From Bacteroides sp. UBA1773 (GTDB lineage Bacteria > Bacteroidota > Bacteroidia > Bacteroidales > Bacteroidaceae), in assembly GCA_002315285.1 (NCBI GenBank), contig DCGR01000038.1, forward strand, positions 1 to 28,997: a DNA stretch of 28,997 nt, written 5' to 3'. Both the position numbers and the translations under genes were made by a program. The notes below the pieces were generated by a model, which saw nothing but the letters and a program-made list of their open reading frames with translations, made no database searches and was not told the DNA's origin. Each line of letters starts with the position of its first letter. Within the stretch, counting starts at the first letter, position 1. This document shows, one piece after another, positions 8,647 through 17,013 of this stretch.

Positions 8647-9486
8647 ATGCCTTCGTACGATATAAGAAAACTGCAATTGCGAATACTTAATAATTTGTTG
8701 GCACTTCATAAGGTGTGTGAGGAACACCATTTGAAGTACTACATCGTGGCAGGCACTCTGCTTGGCGCTATACGGCATAAGGGCTTTATCCCTTGGGATG
8801 ACGATTTGGATGTGGGAATGCCCCGTGACGATTACGAACGTCTTATTGCCCATGCACACGAATGGCTGCCACAGCCATTTGAATTCGTAAGCTATGAGAC
8901 AGACAGACTGTATCCGCTTCCTTTCGCCAAGTTACAGGATGCAAGTACCACTCTCATTGAGCGTATGCACCTAAAATATCTTGGTGGAATCTATATCGAC
9001 ATATTCCCTTTGGATGGCATGACAGACAACGTTTGGCAACAAAGGATTCATTTTGTGAGATATGAATTTTACAAACAGGTACTCTATCTTGTGTGCCGCG
9101 ACCCTTACAAACATGGTCGGGGTGTGTCGAGTTGGATTCCACTGTTCTGCAGGAAGGTTTTCAAACTGGATGAAGTGCAGCGCACGATGAGGAAGTTGCA
9201 ACGACAATACGACTTTTACGATAGTCCGTGCATCGCGGATCATGATTTTGGTGTGCGGGGAGTGTTGAGGAAAGAGATTTATGGTGCAGGGAAGAAGGTG
9301 GATTTCGAGGGCCATGAGGTAATAGGTCCCGACATGACCGATGAGTATCTTTCCATCATTTATGGCTCTGACTACATGGTGCCACCTCCTGCTCACAAAA
9401 TCAAGCAACATTTATTTCATTACTTGGACTTGAACAAACCATATCGGGTGTTTGGCGACTCACAACAAGAAGTCATAAACGCGTAA
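8647..9486 (+). CDS. LicD-family phosphotransferase
   Basis: The 279-residue protein has the LicD core near its N-terminus (about residues 34-60): AGTLLGAIRHKGFIP followed by WDDDLDVGMPRDDYE, with the acidic cluster expected to bind divalent metal. LicD proteins transfer phosphocholine or a similar phosphorylated group from a CDP-linked donor to a cell-surface sugar. Relatives use other headgroups such as phosphoribitol. No signal peptide or membrane segment is evident, so it should act at the cytoplasmic face on a nascent glycan. The neighbours are glycosyltransferases of the LPS-core type, which suggests LPS or capsule as acceptor. Its last 27 bases are also the last 27 bases of the convergent GT4 gene. 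Confidence 0.9.
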   Translation: MPSYDIRKLQLRILNNLLALHKVCEEHHLKYYIVAGTLLGAIRHKGFIPWDDDLDVGMPRDDYERLIAHAHEWLPQPFEFVSYETDRLYPLPFAKLQDASTTLIERMHLKYLGGIYIDIFPLDGMTDNVWQQRIHFVRYEFYKQVLYLVCRDPYKHGRGVSSWIPLFCRKVFKLDEVQRTMRKLQRQYDFYDSPCIADHDFGVRGVLRKEIYGAGKKVDFEGHEVIGPDMTDEYLSIIYGSDYMVPPPAHKIKQHLFHYLDLNKPYRVFGDSQQEVINA

Positions 9487-10593
9487 CACCTCATCTGCAA
9501 GATTCTGCTCGTTGAATCGCATGATGTACTGATGCGACCTACGGATTCTTTCTTCCCTTTCGGGAGTGCGCTGAAGCAGTGCCCGTATGCAAGCAGCCAA
9601 TCCATCCACGTCATCGGGATCCACATACAGCGAATCTGGTCCACCAGCCTCTTCGAGGCACGATCCTTTGGCTGCCACAACAGGAACACCACTGTGGATG
9701 GCTTCGATGATGGGTATTCCAAAACCCTCGTAGCGGGAGGGATAGGCAAATACTTCCGCCATCTGGTAAATGGCGGGCAAGTCGGAGAATGGCAAATGGT
9801 TTAGAGTGACAATACGCTTATCCGTTCCATGCTTTTCCGCTTCACGCAAAACCCTATTAATATAAGGTGTGCGTCGGCCTACCATGACAAGGCTGATATC
9901 ATTGGGAAGTTGTTCCAAAGCTTTTACAATCAGACCTGCGTTTTTCCGTTCTTCCAATGTACCAACAGTCAATATGTATTTGGATGGTAGGTGATACAAA
10001 TGCCTGATTTGTATCCTCCTATCATCATCGACTTGTAGCTTGAAACTTTCATCGCATCCTTGGTAGATCACCGAAATTCGATTGTCTGGAATGCCTCCAA
10101 AGTACATGATGTCGCGTTTGGTACATTCACTAATGGCAATGAAATGGTCTGCCTCTTTGCAGGTGAGGTGAAATTTGATTTTATAGATCAAACTTTCCGC
10201 CCGATGATAATATTCAGGATGACGCATGAAAATCAAATCATGGATTGTTACTACGGTCTTGATTCCAGATTTCCTGATACCGACAGGCAATTCCCCTGTC
10301 AGCCCATGGTAGAGATTCACGCCATCGCGTTTCAAATCATCGACAATGAGGGAAAAACGCCAGATGCTTTTCCACAATGCTTGTCGTGGGAACACGAATT
10401 GGGCATATTTATCGAGTCGCATCCGACAGGCCAGAGAAGGCTTTCCGGCATCAGGAGTGTAGAGCCGTAGCTGGTACAGCCCCTGATTGTTCTTGATAAT
10501 GTTATTGACAAGGGTTCGGCAATAATTTCCCAACCCTGTTGCATTGTGGGTTATGCGTTTCGCATCGAAGCCAATAATCACCGATTGTTTCAT
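9460..10593 (-). CDS. Glycosyltransferase family 4 (GT-B fold)
   Basis: The 377-residue protein shows a retaining GT4 C-terminal domain: TVGTLEERKNAGLIVKAL (binding helix region, about 209-226), VMVGRRTPY, then YPSRYEGFGIPIIEAIHSG. The E-x7-E pair Glu289/Glu297 is the expected donor-sugar contact. An N-terminal Rossmann half includes VTIHDLIFMRHPEYY. No signal or membrane segment is seen. It should add a hexose, probably mannose or glucose, to a lipid-linked or LPS-core acceptor, though substrate cannot be read from sequence. It is the only minus-strand gene in the surface-glycan block, convergent with LicD and divergent from the DUF4254 operon. Confidence 0.92.
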   Translation of the reverse strand: MKQSVIIGFDAKRITHNATGLGNYCRTLVNNIIKNNQGLYQLRLYTPDAGKPSLACRMRLDKYAQFVFPRQALWKSIWRFSLIVDDLKRDGVNLYHGLTGELPVGIRKSGIKTVVTIHDLIFMRHPEYYHRAESLIYKIKFHLTCKEADHFIAISECTKRDIMYFGGIPDNRISVIYQGCDESFKLQVDDDRRIQIRHLYHLPSKYILTVGTLEERKNAGLIVKALEQLPNDISLVMVGRRTPYINRVLREAEKHGTDKRIVTLNHLPFSDLPAIYQMAEVFAYPSRYEGFGIPIIEAIHSGVPVVAAKGSCLEEAGGPDSLYVDPDDVDGLAACIRALLQRTPEREERIRRSHQYIMRFNEQNLADEVLRVYDFLL

Positions 10594-10597
10594 GTTA

Positions 10598-10605
10598 CAA
10601 AATTA
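10598..10605 (-). promoter_or_regulatory. Possible -7 element close to the GT4 start
   Basis: The minus strand reads TAATTTTG, an exact TAnnTTTG, but it ends only four bases before the ATG. Transcription from it would start at about the ATG, giving a leaderless message. It may be a chance match. Confidence 0.25.
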
Positions 10606-10664
10606 ATAATTATGTGTTAACGAAAAGACTAATCTGCAAGAATCCGAAAAAAATGGAATAAATA

Positions 10665-10696
10665 TTTGTTGTTTAGAACAATATTGATTAGTTTTG
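10665..10696 (+). promoter_or_regulatory. Promoter of the DUF4254-GT9-kinase operon
   Basis: TTTG at 10665-10668 and TAGTTTTG at 10689-10696 are separated by 20 bases, an excellent fit to the Bacteroidetes -33/-7 consensus. The -7 element ends 29 bases before the chosen ATG at 10726. Confidence 0.75.
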
Positions 10697-10725
10697 CAAA
10701 ATTGAAACATAAATTGATTACGAAA

Positions 10726-11334
10726 ATGAATTTTATAGAATTGTGTGATTCTATCTTCAAAAGATCGATAAATGATTATCATATAACCGACAATGTGGAA
10801 ACTCCTATAAACAATCCGTTCGAGGAAAAATCCATTGAATATTATCTGTATTTGAAAAACTGGATAGATACGGTTCAGTGGCATTTCGAAGATATTATCA
10901 GAGACCCACAAATTGATCCGGTAGCAGCATTGGCGCTGAAACGAAGAATTGACAAGTCAAATCAGGACCGCACGGATTTGGTTGAGTTGATAGACAGCTA
11001 TTTCTTGTCGAAATACGGAAACATAGAAACATTGCCGGATGCCACAATCAATACTGAAAGTCCTGCTTGGGCAATCGACCGCCTGTCCATTTTGGCCTTA
11101 AAAATCTATCACATGAAGCAAGAAGTGAATCGAACAGATGTATCGGTGGAGCAACATACACAGTGCCAAAAGAAACTTGATGTCTTGCTTGAACAACAAT
11201 GTGACTTGTCGAATGCCATAAACCAACTTCTAAACGACATAGAAACAGGGAAAAAGTACATGAAGGTGTATAAACAAATGAAAATGTACAACGATCCTAA
11301 CTTGAACCCTGTTCTTTATGGGAAAAATAGTTAA
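10726..11334 (+). CDS. DUF4254 domain-containing protein
   Basis: The 202-residue protein is mostly helical and hydrophilic and has no signal peptide. It resembles the DUF4254 family, which in Bacteroidetes usually lies beside a GT9 glycosyltransferase and an LPS-core kinase, as here. Its biochemical role is unknown, but the context points to LPS-core or lipid A assembly. Recognisable features include ALALKRRIDKSNQDRTDLVE and SPAWAIDRLSILALKIYHM. The frame is open from a TTG at 10666, but that codon lies inside the promoter -33 element, so the ATG at 10726 is preferred. Its TAA is followed immediately by the ATG of the GT9 gene. Confidence 0.8.
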   Translation: MNFIELCDSIFKRSINDYHITDNVETPINNPFEEKSIEYYLYLKNWIDTVQWHFEDIIRDPQIDPVAALALKRRIDKSNQDRTDLVELIDSYFLSKYGNIETLPDATINTESPAWAIDRLSILALKIYHMKQEVNRTDVSVEQHTQCQKKLDVLLEQQCDLSNAINQLLNDIETGKKYMKVYKQMKMYNDPNLNPVLYGKNS

Positions 11335-12363
11335 ATGGCAAACATCCTTCTAATCAGGTTTTCTGCATTTGGTGATGTGGCCATGATGGTCCCTATTGTC
11401 CATTCGTTGGCCACACAATATCCCCAACATGACATAACCGTCTTAAGTCGGACACAATTTGCTCCACTGTTTGCTACAATGCCTCCGAATGTGCATTTCC
11501 GTGGCGTAAACTGGGCAAAGGACTATGCTGGCATTAATGGATTGAACACTCTATACAGGGAACTAAAAGCGCAGGAATTCGACTGCGTGGCTGATTTCCA
11601 TAGTGTGTTGCGAACAATCTATCTAAGGTTCCGTTTTTACCTCTCAGGACATAAGATTGCGTCCATTCGTAAGGGGCATAAAGAAAAAAAGAAGCTGACG
11701 AGGATGGGATACAAGAAGTTGAAACCACTGAAAACATCCTTCCAACGGTATTCCGATGTCTTGAAAAGGCTTGGGTTTCCTATCAAGACCCAATTTACTT
11801 CCATCTTCGGAGAGAAGAAAGGCGTACTTCACGAAAATACCCTGAAGTTGACAGGCACGAAGGAGAACGAGAAATGGGTCGGAATAGCTCCATTTGCAAC
11901 TTATAAGGGAAAGATATATCCGCTCGACAAAATGCAAAGGGTAATTGAGACTCTTTCCAACAAAAAGCGATGCAAGATATTTCTCTTCGGTGGTGGCGAA
12001 CCAGAGGTGATGCAACTGAAAAGTTGGAGCCAACAATTCGATGACGTGGTTTCGGTTGCGGGAGTTCTCCCGCTGGAACAAGAACTGGCGCTTATCAGCC
12101 ATTTGGATGTAATGATTTCTATGGATTCTGCCAATATGCATTTGGCCTCATTAGTCAATACACCGGTAATATCGATATGGGGTGCTACTCATCCATATGC
12201 GGGCTTTTTAGGTTGGAATCAGTCGGATGCAAATACCATCCAGAAAGAACTACCATGTCGCCCATGTTCTGTTTTTGGGAATAAGCCATGTCGTTTTGAA
12301 AATTATGACTGTTTACAGATACAACCTCAGTCAATTATAAAAAAAATAGAGTCTTTCCTGTGA
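11335..12363 (+). CDS. Glycosyltransferase family 9, heptosyltransferase-like
   Basis: This 342-residue GT-B protein resembles ADP-heptose:LPS heptosyltransferases. Supporting segments are LLIRFSAFGDVAMMVP at the N-terminus, the DFHSVLRT segment near residue 86, VGIAPFATYKGKIYPLDKM (about 182-200), and MDSANMHLASLVNTPVISIWG with TH following, which is the donor-binding part of GT9. In enteric bacteria these enzymes build the inner core. Bacteroidales cores often contain other sugars, so the donor may not be heptose. The start abuts the preceding TAA with no gap, and the stop overlaps the next start as TGATG, indicating translational coupling through all three genes. Confidence 0.9.
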   Translation: MANILLIRFSAFGDVAMMVPIVHSLATQYPQHDITVLSRTQFAPLFATMPPNVHFRGVNWAKDYAGINGLNTLYRELKAQEFDCVADFHSVLRTIYLRFRFYLSGHKIASIRKGHKEKKKLTRMGYKKLKPLKTSFQRYSDVLKRLGFPIKTQFTSIFGEKKGVLHENTLKLTGTKENEKWVGIAPFATYKGKIYPLDKMQRVIETLSNKKRCKIFLFGGGEPEVMQLKSWSQQFDDVVSVAGVLPLEQELALISHLDVMISMDSANMHLASLVNTPVISIWGATHPYAGFLGWNQSDANTIQKELPCRPCSVFGNKPCRFENYDCLQIQPQSIIKKIESFL

Positions 12364-13115
12364 TGAGAATGGAAATCAATAAGGAGTATCTTTGGGCAAA
12401 GGAGTTTATTTTGAATATACCCAAGAATTTCCATAGGGATGGCATCGTTTTGGAGGATGGCAGAAACACGATAAAAAAAACCGTAATGGGCGGACAATGG
12501 ATAGTCGTAAAACGATACAAACGTCCATTCTGGTTCCAACGATTTGTTTATTCATTTTTTCGCCCTACAAAAGCTCGTCGGGCGTATCGTTTTGCCAAGT
12601 CATATCGAGATGCAGGTTTTGAAACCCCCACGGAAATCGCCTACATAGAGCAATATGAGAAGGGATTGTTTGCTGATGGATATTTTGTCTCAGTTATATC
12701 GGATAAAGCCTGTGTGCGCTCACAACTTTCCGATGATAATTTTTCGAGACCGTTAGCCGAAGCATTGGCAAAGTGTATTGTGCGTATGCATCAGCACCAT
12801 ATTTTGCATGGCGACCTTAATACGTCCAACATACTGTACAATATAACTAGTCAGGGTGAGGTGCAATTCGAGTTCATTGACATCAATCGTAGTAAATTCC
12901 CCCAAAAAATCAGTCGGGAGCAATGTCTCAACAATTTAAAACGTTTGTCTTATCAACGCAACGTATTAAGATATATTGTGAAAGCTTATGCGGAACAAAG
13001 ACGATGGGACACAACGTATTGCGTTGATTATGTGATGAATCAACTCGATAAGTTCGAAAAAAGCAAGGCCGTGCACTTAAAAATAAAAAAGGCGTTTAAG
13101 CTAAAAAGATGTTAA
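12363..13115 (+). CDS. Lipopolysaccharide core (Kdo/WaaP-type) kinase
   Basis: The 250-residue protein has a protein-kinase-like fold reduced to the bacterial sugar-kinase form. It shows a beta-3 lysine in WIVVKRYKRP (Lys50), a catalytic loop HGDLNTSNIL with Asp151 and Asn156, and a metal-binding FIDINRSKF (Asp173) in place of DFG. This pattern fits Kdo kinase/WaaP proteins that phosphorylate LPS core sugars, strengthening divalent-cation bridging in the outer membrane. A GTG at 12360 lies just upstream in frame, but the ATG at 12363 forms TGATG with the GT9 stop and is favoured. The last residues are strongly basic, as expected for a membrane-surface enzyme. It is the last gene of the operon. 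No clear terminator follows. Confidence 0.88.
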   Translation: MRMEINKEYLWAKEFILNIPKNFHRDGIVLEDGRNTIKKTVMGGQWIVVKRYKRPFWFQRFVYSFFRPTKARRAYRFAKSYRDAGFETPTEIAYIEQYEKGLFADGYFVSVISDKACVRSQLSDDNFSRPLAEALAKCIVRMHQHHILHGDLNTSNILYNITSQGEVQFEFIDINRSKFPQKISREQCLNNLKRLSYQRNVLRYIVKAYAEQRRWDTTYCVDYVMNQLDKFEKSKAVHLKIKKAFKLKRC

Positions 13116-13190
13116 TTGGTGAATAAACGTTAATTTCAGCACAAGATTGCATAAAATGTGCAAAAAGACTTATTTTTCTTTGTCAGTTTT

Positions 13191-13221
13191 TTTGCTCAAT
13201 GAGGATTATTTTATTCCTTTG
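13191..13221 (+). promoter_or_regulatory. Promoter of acpP-fabF-rnc
   Basis: TTTG at 13191-13194 and TTCCTTTG at 13214-13221 are 19 bases apart. The second element differs from TAnnTTTG at one position. The leader to the acpP ATG would be about 50 bases. Confidence 0.6.
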
Positions 13222-13273
13222 CACCGCAATTCATTAATGTGTATTTTATAAATTTTAATCAAAATAGAAAGTT

Positions 13274-13513
13274 ATGTCAGAAATTGAAGCAAGAGTTAAG
13301 GCAATTATCGTGGATAAATTGGGAGTAGAGGAGTCTGAAGTGACTAATGAGGCAAGTTTTACAACCGATTTGGGCGCTGACTCATTGGATACGGTTGAGA
13401 TGCTCATGGACTTTGAGAAAGAGTTTAATTTGACTATTCCTGATGACCAATCGCAGAGACTCACGACAGTAGGTGATGCTATTGCTTACATTAAAGAGAA
13501 TCTAAAAGAATAA
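13274..13513 (+). CDS. acpP: Acyl carrier protein
   Basis: At 79 residues this is a typical acidic, four-helix ACP. Ser37 in DLGADSLDTVEM is the 4'-phosphopantetheine attachment site. It carries growing acyl chains on a thioester in type II fatty acid synthesis in the cytoplasm, and supplies acyl groups for lipid A. It is 27 bases ahead of fabF, the condensing enzyme that uses it. Confidence 0.98.
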   Translation: MSEIEARVKAIIVDKLGVEESEVTNEASFTTDLGADSLDTVEMLMDFEKEFNLTIPDDQSQRLTTVGDAIAYIKENLKE

Positions 13514-13540
13514 ATGATTTAAATAACACCCTTCTCTTTT

Positions 13541-14806
13541 ATGGAACTGAAAAGAGTAGTGGTAACAGGTCTTGGTGCACTTACACCTATAGGCAATTCG
13601 GTCAAGGAATATTGGACTAACTTGTTGACGGGCGTTAGCGGAGCAAGACCTATTACTCATTTCGATGCATCTAAGTTCAAAACCCAGTTCGCTTGTGAGT
13701 TGAAGGGTTTTAATGCGGCTGATTACATAGACCGTAAAGAGGCACGACGTATGGATCCTGTTGCCCAATATGCTCTTGCAACTGCCAAGGAGGCGATTGC
13801 TGATTCCGGCATGGATTTGGAATCGGAGGACAAGAACAGGATTGGTGTCATATTTGGTGTCGGAATAGGTGGAATAGGCTCTCTGGAAGAAGAAGTGGGC
13901 AATTATGCACTTACTCATGAAGAGATGGGACCGAGATACAGTCCTTTCTTCATCACGAAAATGATAGCCGACATTGTGACGGGACATATCTCTATCGCGT
14001 ATGGATTTCATGGACCAAATTATGTAACATCATCGGCATGTGCATCGTCAACCAATGCCATCAGCGATGCGTTTAATCTGATTCGTTTAGGAAAGGCCAA
14101 TGTAATTCTTACTGGAGGTTCCGAAGCTGCCGTTGTGGAATGTAGCATAGGAGGCTTTGGTTCCATGAAGGCGCTATCGACACGCAACGACGAACCGGAA
14201 CGTGCATCCCGCCCTTTTAGTGGTAGTCGGGATGGATTTGTTGTCGGTGAAGGATCAGCATGTATTGTTTTGGAAGAGTTGGAACATGCAAAAGCACGTG
14301 GTGCAAAAATATATTGCGAATTGGCGGGGACAGGCCTATCGGCCGATGCCTTTCACATCACGGCTTCCCATCCAGAAGGATTGGGTGCGAAATTGGTGAT
14401 GCAAAATGCCTTGGAGGATGCCAATATCATGCCTGAGGGTATTGACTACATCAATGCCCATGGCACTTCTACCCATGTCGGTGACATTTCAGAAGTACTT
14501 GCCATAAAAGATGTATTTGGTAGTCACGCCTACAAACTGAATATCAGTTCAACAAAATCAATGACAGGACACTTGTTGGGAGGAGCTGGAGCAGTGGAAG
14601 CTATTGCTTGTATTTTGGCTATTGTTCATGGCATTGTGCCTCCTACCATTAATCATGAAGAGGGTGATGATGATCCTGAAATTGACTATGGCCTCAATTT
14701 CACCTTCAATCAGGCTCAACAAAGAGAGGTAAGAGCTGCTCTCAGCAACACCTTTGGCTTTGGGGGGCATAATGCATGTGTCATTTTCAAGAAGTACGAA
14801 AAATAA
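13541..14806 (+). CDS. fabF: Beta-ketoacyl-ACP synthase II
   Basis: This 421-residue thiolase-fold enzyme elongates acyl-ACP with malonyl-ACP. The Cys-His-His triad is visible: Cys167 in TSSACASSTNA, His307 in NAHGTSTHVGD and His344 in KSMTGHLLGGAG. Near the C-terminus, SNTFGFGGHN is the conserved glycine-rich loop. Length is normal for FabF. It follows acpP and precedes rnc, a gene order seen in many Bacteroidales. A small coupled gene cluster under one promoter is likely. Confidence 0.98.
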   Translation: MELKRVVVTGLGALTPIGNSVKEYWTNLLTGVSGARPITHFDASKFKTQFACELKGFNAADYIDRKEARRMDPVAQYALATAKEAIADSGMDLESEDKNRIGVIFGVGIGGIGSLEEEVGNYALTHEEMGPRYSPFFITKMIADIVTGHISIAYGFHGPNYVTSSACASSTNAISDAFNLIRLGKANVILTGGSEAAVVECSIGGFGSMKALSTRNDEPERASRPFSGSRDGFVVGEGSACIVLEELEHAKARGAKIYCELAGTGLSADAFHITASHPEGLGAKLVMQNALEDANIMPEGIDYINAHGTSTHVGDISEVLAIKDVFGSHAYKLNISSTKSMTGHLLGGAGAVEAIACILAIVHGIVPPTINHEEGDDDPEIDYGLNFTFNQAQQREVRAALSNTFGFGGHNACVIFKKYEK

Positions 14807-15585
14807 AGGTGCATCCTACCCATATTTTTAATAGCATAAGACTTCTGTTTTCTAAAAACAAGAAGTCTTATTATCGTTTTTATCGTATTTTGGGAACGTT
14901 TCCACATCGCTTGTACTATTATGAAATAGCATTGATGCATAAATCCATCAAGCTGAAAACGGAGAACGGGCGCAACATCAACAACGAGCGTCTGGAATTT
15001 CTTGGCGATGCAATCTTGGAAGCCATTGTGTCCGACATTTTGTTTCGGAAGTTTGGGGAGCATAATGAGGGATTCCTCACGAACACGCGTGCCAAAATGG
15101 TAAAAAGGGAGACCCTCAACCACATAGCACAGCAAATAGGTCTCGATGAGCTGATTCGTTCTGATGTGCCGTTATCCACTACCCACAACAATTACATAGG
15201 TGGAAACACTTTTGAGGCTTTGCTTGGAGCCCTTTACTTAGACAGAGGCTATTTGGCATGCTTTCGGTTTGTAGAGAAAAAAATCATCGGCACATATATT
15301 AATCTTGACACGATTTCATGCCAAGAGGAAAATTTCAAGTCAAAACTTTTGGAGTGGGGACAGAAAAACAAGGTTCCTATTTCCTTTCAACTCATCAATG
15401 AATCGAAAGACACGGATTATAGTCCCATGTTCCAGTCGATTGTTTGTATTGGGAACACGGAAATAGGGCGAGGAGATGGCTATTCGAAAAAGGAATCCCA
15501 CCAGAAAGCAGCAGAAAAAGCATTGAAATTCATCGCTTCGAACAAGGATCTGATCCAGCAAATCGAATGTCAGGCTATTGTGTAA
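14776..15585 (+). CDS. rnc: Ribonuclease III
   Basis: RNase III cleaves double-stranded RNA, including rRNA precursors. The catalytic domain shows NNERLEFLGDAILEAIVSD (Glu74 and Asp78, counted from the ATG at 14776) and GGNTFEALLGALYLDRGY (Glu147). A dsRNA-binding domain ends the protein (about 195-262) with KKESHQKAAEKALKFI. The position matching Asp107 of the Aquifex enzyme is Asn144. The ATG at 14776 lies 31 bases inside fabF. A GTG at 14809, two bases after the fabF stop, would give 258 residues and starts nearer the usual family N-terminus (about 20 residues before YYRFYRILG), so the true start is uncertain. It is the last gene of its operon. Confidence 0.95.
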   Translation: MCHFQEVRKIKVHPTHIFNSIRLLFSKNKKSYYRFYRILGTFPHRLYYYEIALMHKSIKLKTENGRNINNERLEFLGDAILEAIVSDILFRKFGEHNEGFLTNTRAKMVKRETLNHIAQQIGLDELIRSDVPLSTTHNNYIGGNTFEALLGALYLDRGYLACFRFVEKKIIGTYINLDTISCQEENFKSKLLEWGQKNKVPISFQLINESKDTDYSPMFQSIVCIGNTEIGRGDGYSKKESHQKAAEKALKFIASNKDLIQQIECQAIV

Positions 15586-15596
15586 TCACTTACACC

Positions 15597-15619
15597 CGAC
15601 AGGCGCGTTTTGCCTGTTG
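15597..15619. terminator. Hairpin between convergent rnc and LicC-like genes
   Basis: ACAGGC (15599-15604) pairs with GCCTGT (15612-15617) around a seven-base loop, extended by a G-T and a C-G pair. It lies 12 bases past the rnc stop and 28 bases past the stop of the convergent gene. No strong U-run follows on either strand, so function as a bidirectional terminator is only suggested. Confidence 0.4.
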
Positions 15620-15646
15620 TGCCCACCTTTGCATGCACTCCGAGTG

Positions 15647-16363
15647 TCAACTGATTGGAACGTGACTCTCTGCAAAATTCAAATCCGCTTCGTCATCGAT
15701 CTCATACCAAAGCAAATCGTCGATTTTCAGTACATTCATGGGCATGATGTTTTGCGATGACAGCAACAACTGAAATTCATAACCGAGTTTCAACTTTTCG
15801 TGGATGGCATTCTCGTAGTCCATTACCATTTTTTTGAAAAATGCGTTGCTTAATTTGTGGATGCCGACCAATTCGCCTGATGGATTGATTTTGGTCTTAT
15901 CGGTGGAGCAATCGATGAGCTCACATTTTTCATTCATTTGAACATAATATTGGTCTTGAAACTTGGTGACAGGAGTGATGAGCATGGCAGAAGAAAAAGG
16001 ACAAGCAAGCAATTCGGTGATTGCTCTGCGCTCATAAATGAGGTCGGACTCAAGCAACAAGAAATCGTCATCTCCGATGGCTTCATGACACATGTATAGT
16101 GTGTACATGCTATTTGTTTCGGCATAGCGTGGGCTATAAACACATTCTATTTGAGGATATTTTCCCATTAATGCCTCATACATTTCCTTTTTCCAACCAG
16201 TGCCTATGATGATTCGTTCGATGCCGCAACTGACGAGTGCGTCAATACTTCGTAAGACCATTGCCTTGTCATTGAATTCAACGAAACCTTTTGGAATCAA
16301 TTCGGTGTATTTTCCAAAACGTGTGCCTAAGCCGGCTGCCATGATTACCGCAGTTCTTGTCAT
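15647..16363 (-). CDS. LicC-like cytidylyltransferase (phosphocholine or related headgroup)
   Basis: The 238-residue protein is a sugar-phosphate-type nucleotidyltransferase. The N-terminal MAAGLGTRFG (8-17) followed by ELIPKG (Lys25) binds the nucleotide. DDDFLLLESDLIYERRA is very like LicC and the related 2-aminoethylphosphonate cytidylyltransferase PntC, where the Asp coordinates magnesium. DLLWYEIDDEADL near the C-terminus also fits that group. It would activate a small phosphorylated or phosphonate headgroup with CTP. It is the last gene of an operon with an APC permease, 22 bases after the DUF2490 gene. The only LicD seen is about 6 kb away. Phosphocholine, phosphoethanolamine and aminoethylphosphonate all remain possible. 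No choline kinase or PEP mutase is present. Confidence 0.85.
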   Translation of the reverse strand: MTRTAVIMAAGLGTRFGKYTELIPKGFVEFNDKAMVLRSIDALVSCGIERIIIGTGWKKEMYEALMGKYPQIECVYSPRYAETNSMYTLYMCHEAIGDDDFLLLESDLIYERRAITELLACPFSSAMLITPVTKFQDQYYVQMNEKCELIDCSTDKTKINPSGELVGIHKLSNAFFKKMVMDYENAIHEKLKLGYEFQLLLSSQNIMPMNVLKIDDLLWYEIDDEADLNFAESHVPIS

Positions 16364-16385
16364 TTTGATGAGTGATTATTTGCTT

Positions 16386-17012
16386 TTATATTCTTATGTT
16401 GATACCAAGTCCTACAATGTGCTTTGAATCGGAATTTCTGAACACATGATACAAATAATAACATTCTATATCCACATGTTGGTTGACTTGACAGTTGGCA
16501 CCTGCATAGTATCGAAGTTTTGTCCATCTTGCATCTGTTGTAAATAATTCCGTTGCGAGATAAGGTGTAAAATGCGTTTGTGGAATGTGATATTGTGCTT
16601 TTATTCTCGATCGTAACTCGTGACTATCTTGACTCATGGCGGGACACCATGCATATTGATATCGTTCACGGATGGCTATTCTGACCTTATTTATGGCAAA
16701 GCTCCCCGTCGCTTCGGGCACTAATCGGTTTGTCCAATTATGATTGCTACGCATGATATCGTAACCTACGGCCATCTTAAGCCAGGAAGTAGGTGAATAT
16801 CCAATGGCGCATCGATTAAAACAACAATCAAACTGTCTGTACTGGATGTTATGGTGTTCGAAATAATCAGCAATGAACCATCGTGGATTATGCCTGAAAT
16901 AGTGGATAATGTTGATGTATTCCCAACCTCCCACATTATTACCCGAACAGTGTATCGCAAATGGATGAAAAGGAAAGATTATGATGAGCAGGAGGGACAA
17001 GTATTTCTTCAT
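16386..17012 (-). CDS. DUF2490-like outer-membrane protein
   Basis: The 208-residue protein begins with a hydrophobic signal (about 1-20, KKYLSLLLIIIFPFHPF) and then alternates aromatic and polar residues in short strands, as in a small outer-membrane beta barrel. The overall pattern, ending in an isoleucine-rich strand (GLGINIRI), resembles DUF2490 proteins, whose function is unknown. It starts one base after the stop of the APC permease gene (TAG-A-ATG), so translation of the two is probably coupled. Cysteines at several positions could form disulfides. The family assignment is by pattern and could be another small porin-like family. Confidence 0.65.
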   Translation of the reverse strand: MKKYLSLLLIIIFPFHPFAIHCSGNNVGGWEYINIIHYFRHNPRWFIADYFEHHNIQYRQFDCCFNRCAIGYSPTSWLKMAVGYDIMRSNHNWTNRLVPEATGSFAINKVRIAIRERYQYAWCPAMSQDSHELRSRIKAQYHIPQTHFTPYLATELFTTDARWTKLRYYAGANCQVNQHVDIECYYLYHVFRNSDSKHIVGLGINIRI

Positions 17013-17013
17013 T

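Noticed and set aside
13130..13185. GCACA/TGTGC hairpin after the LPS kinase gene
   Set aside because: The stem is five pairs with a 13-base loop, and the T-rich run is separated from it, so it may be chance in AT-rich sequence.
8647..16363. Single complete lic-type phosphocholine locus
   Set aside because: LicD and the LicC-like gene are about 6 kb apart on different strands, with unrelated housekeeping genes between them and no LicA or LicB, so a classical lic locus cannot be claimed.
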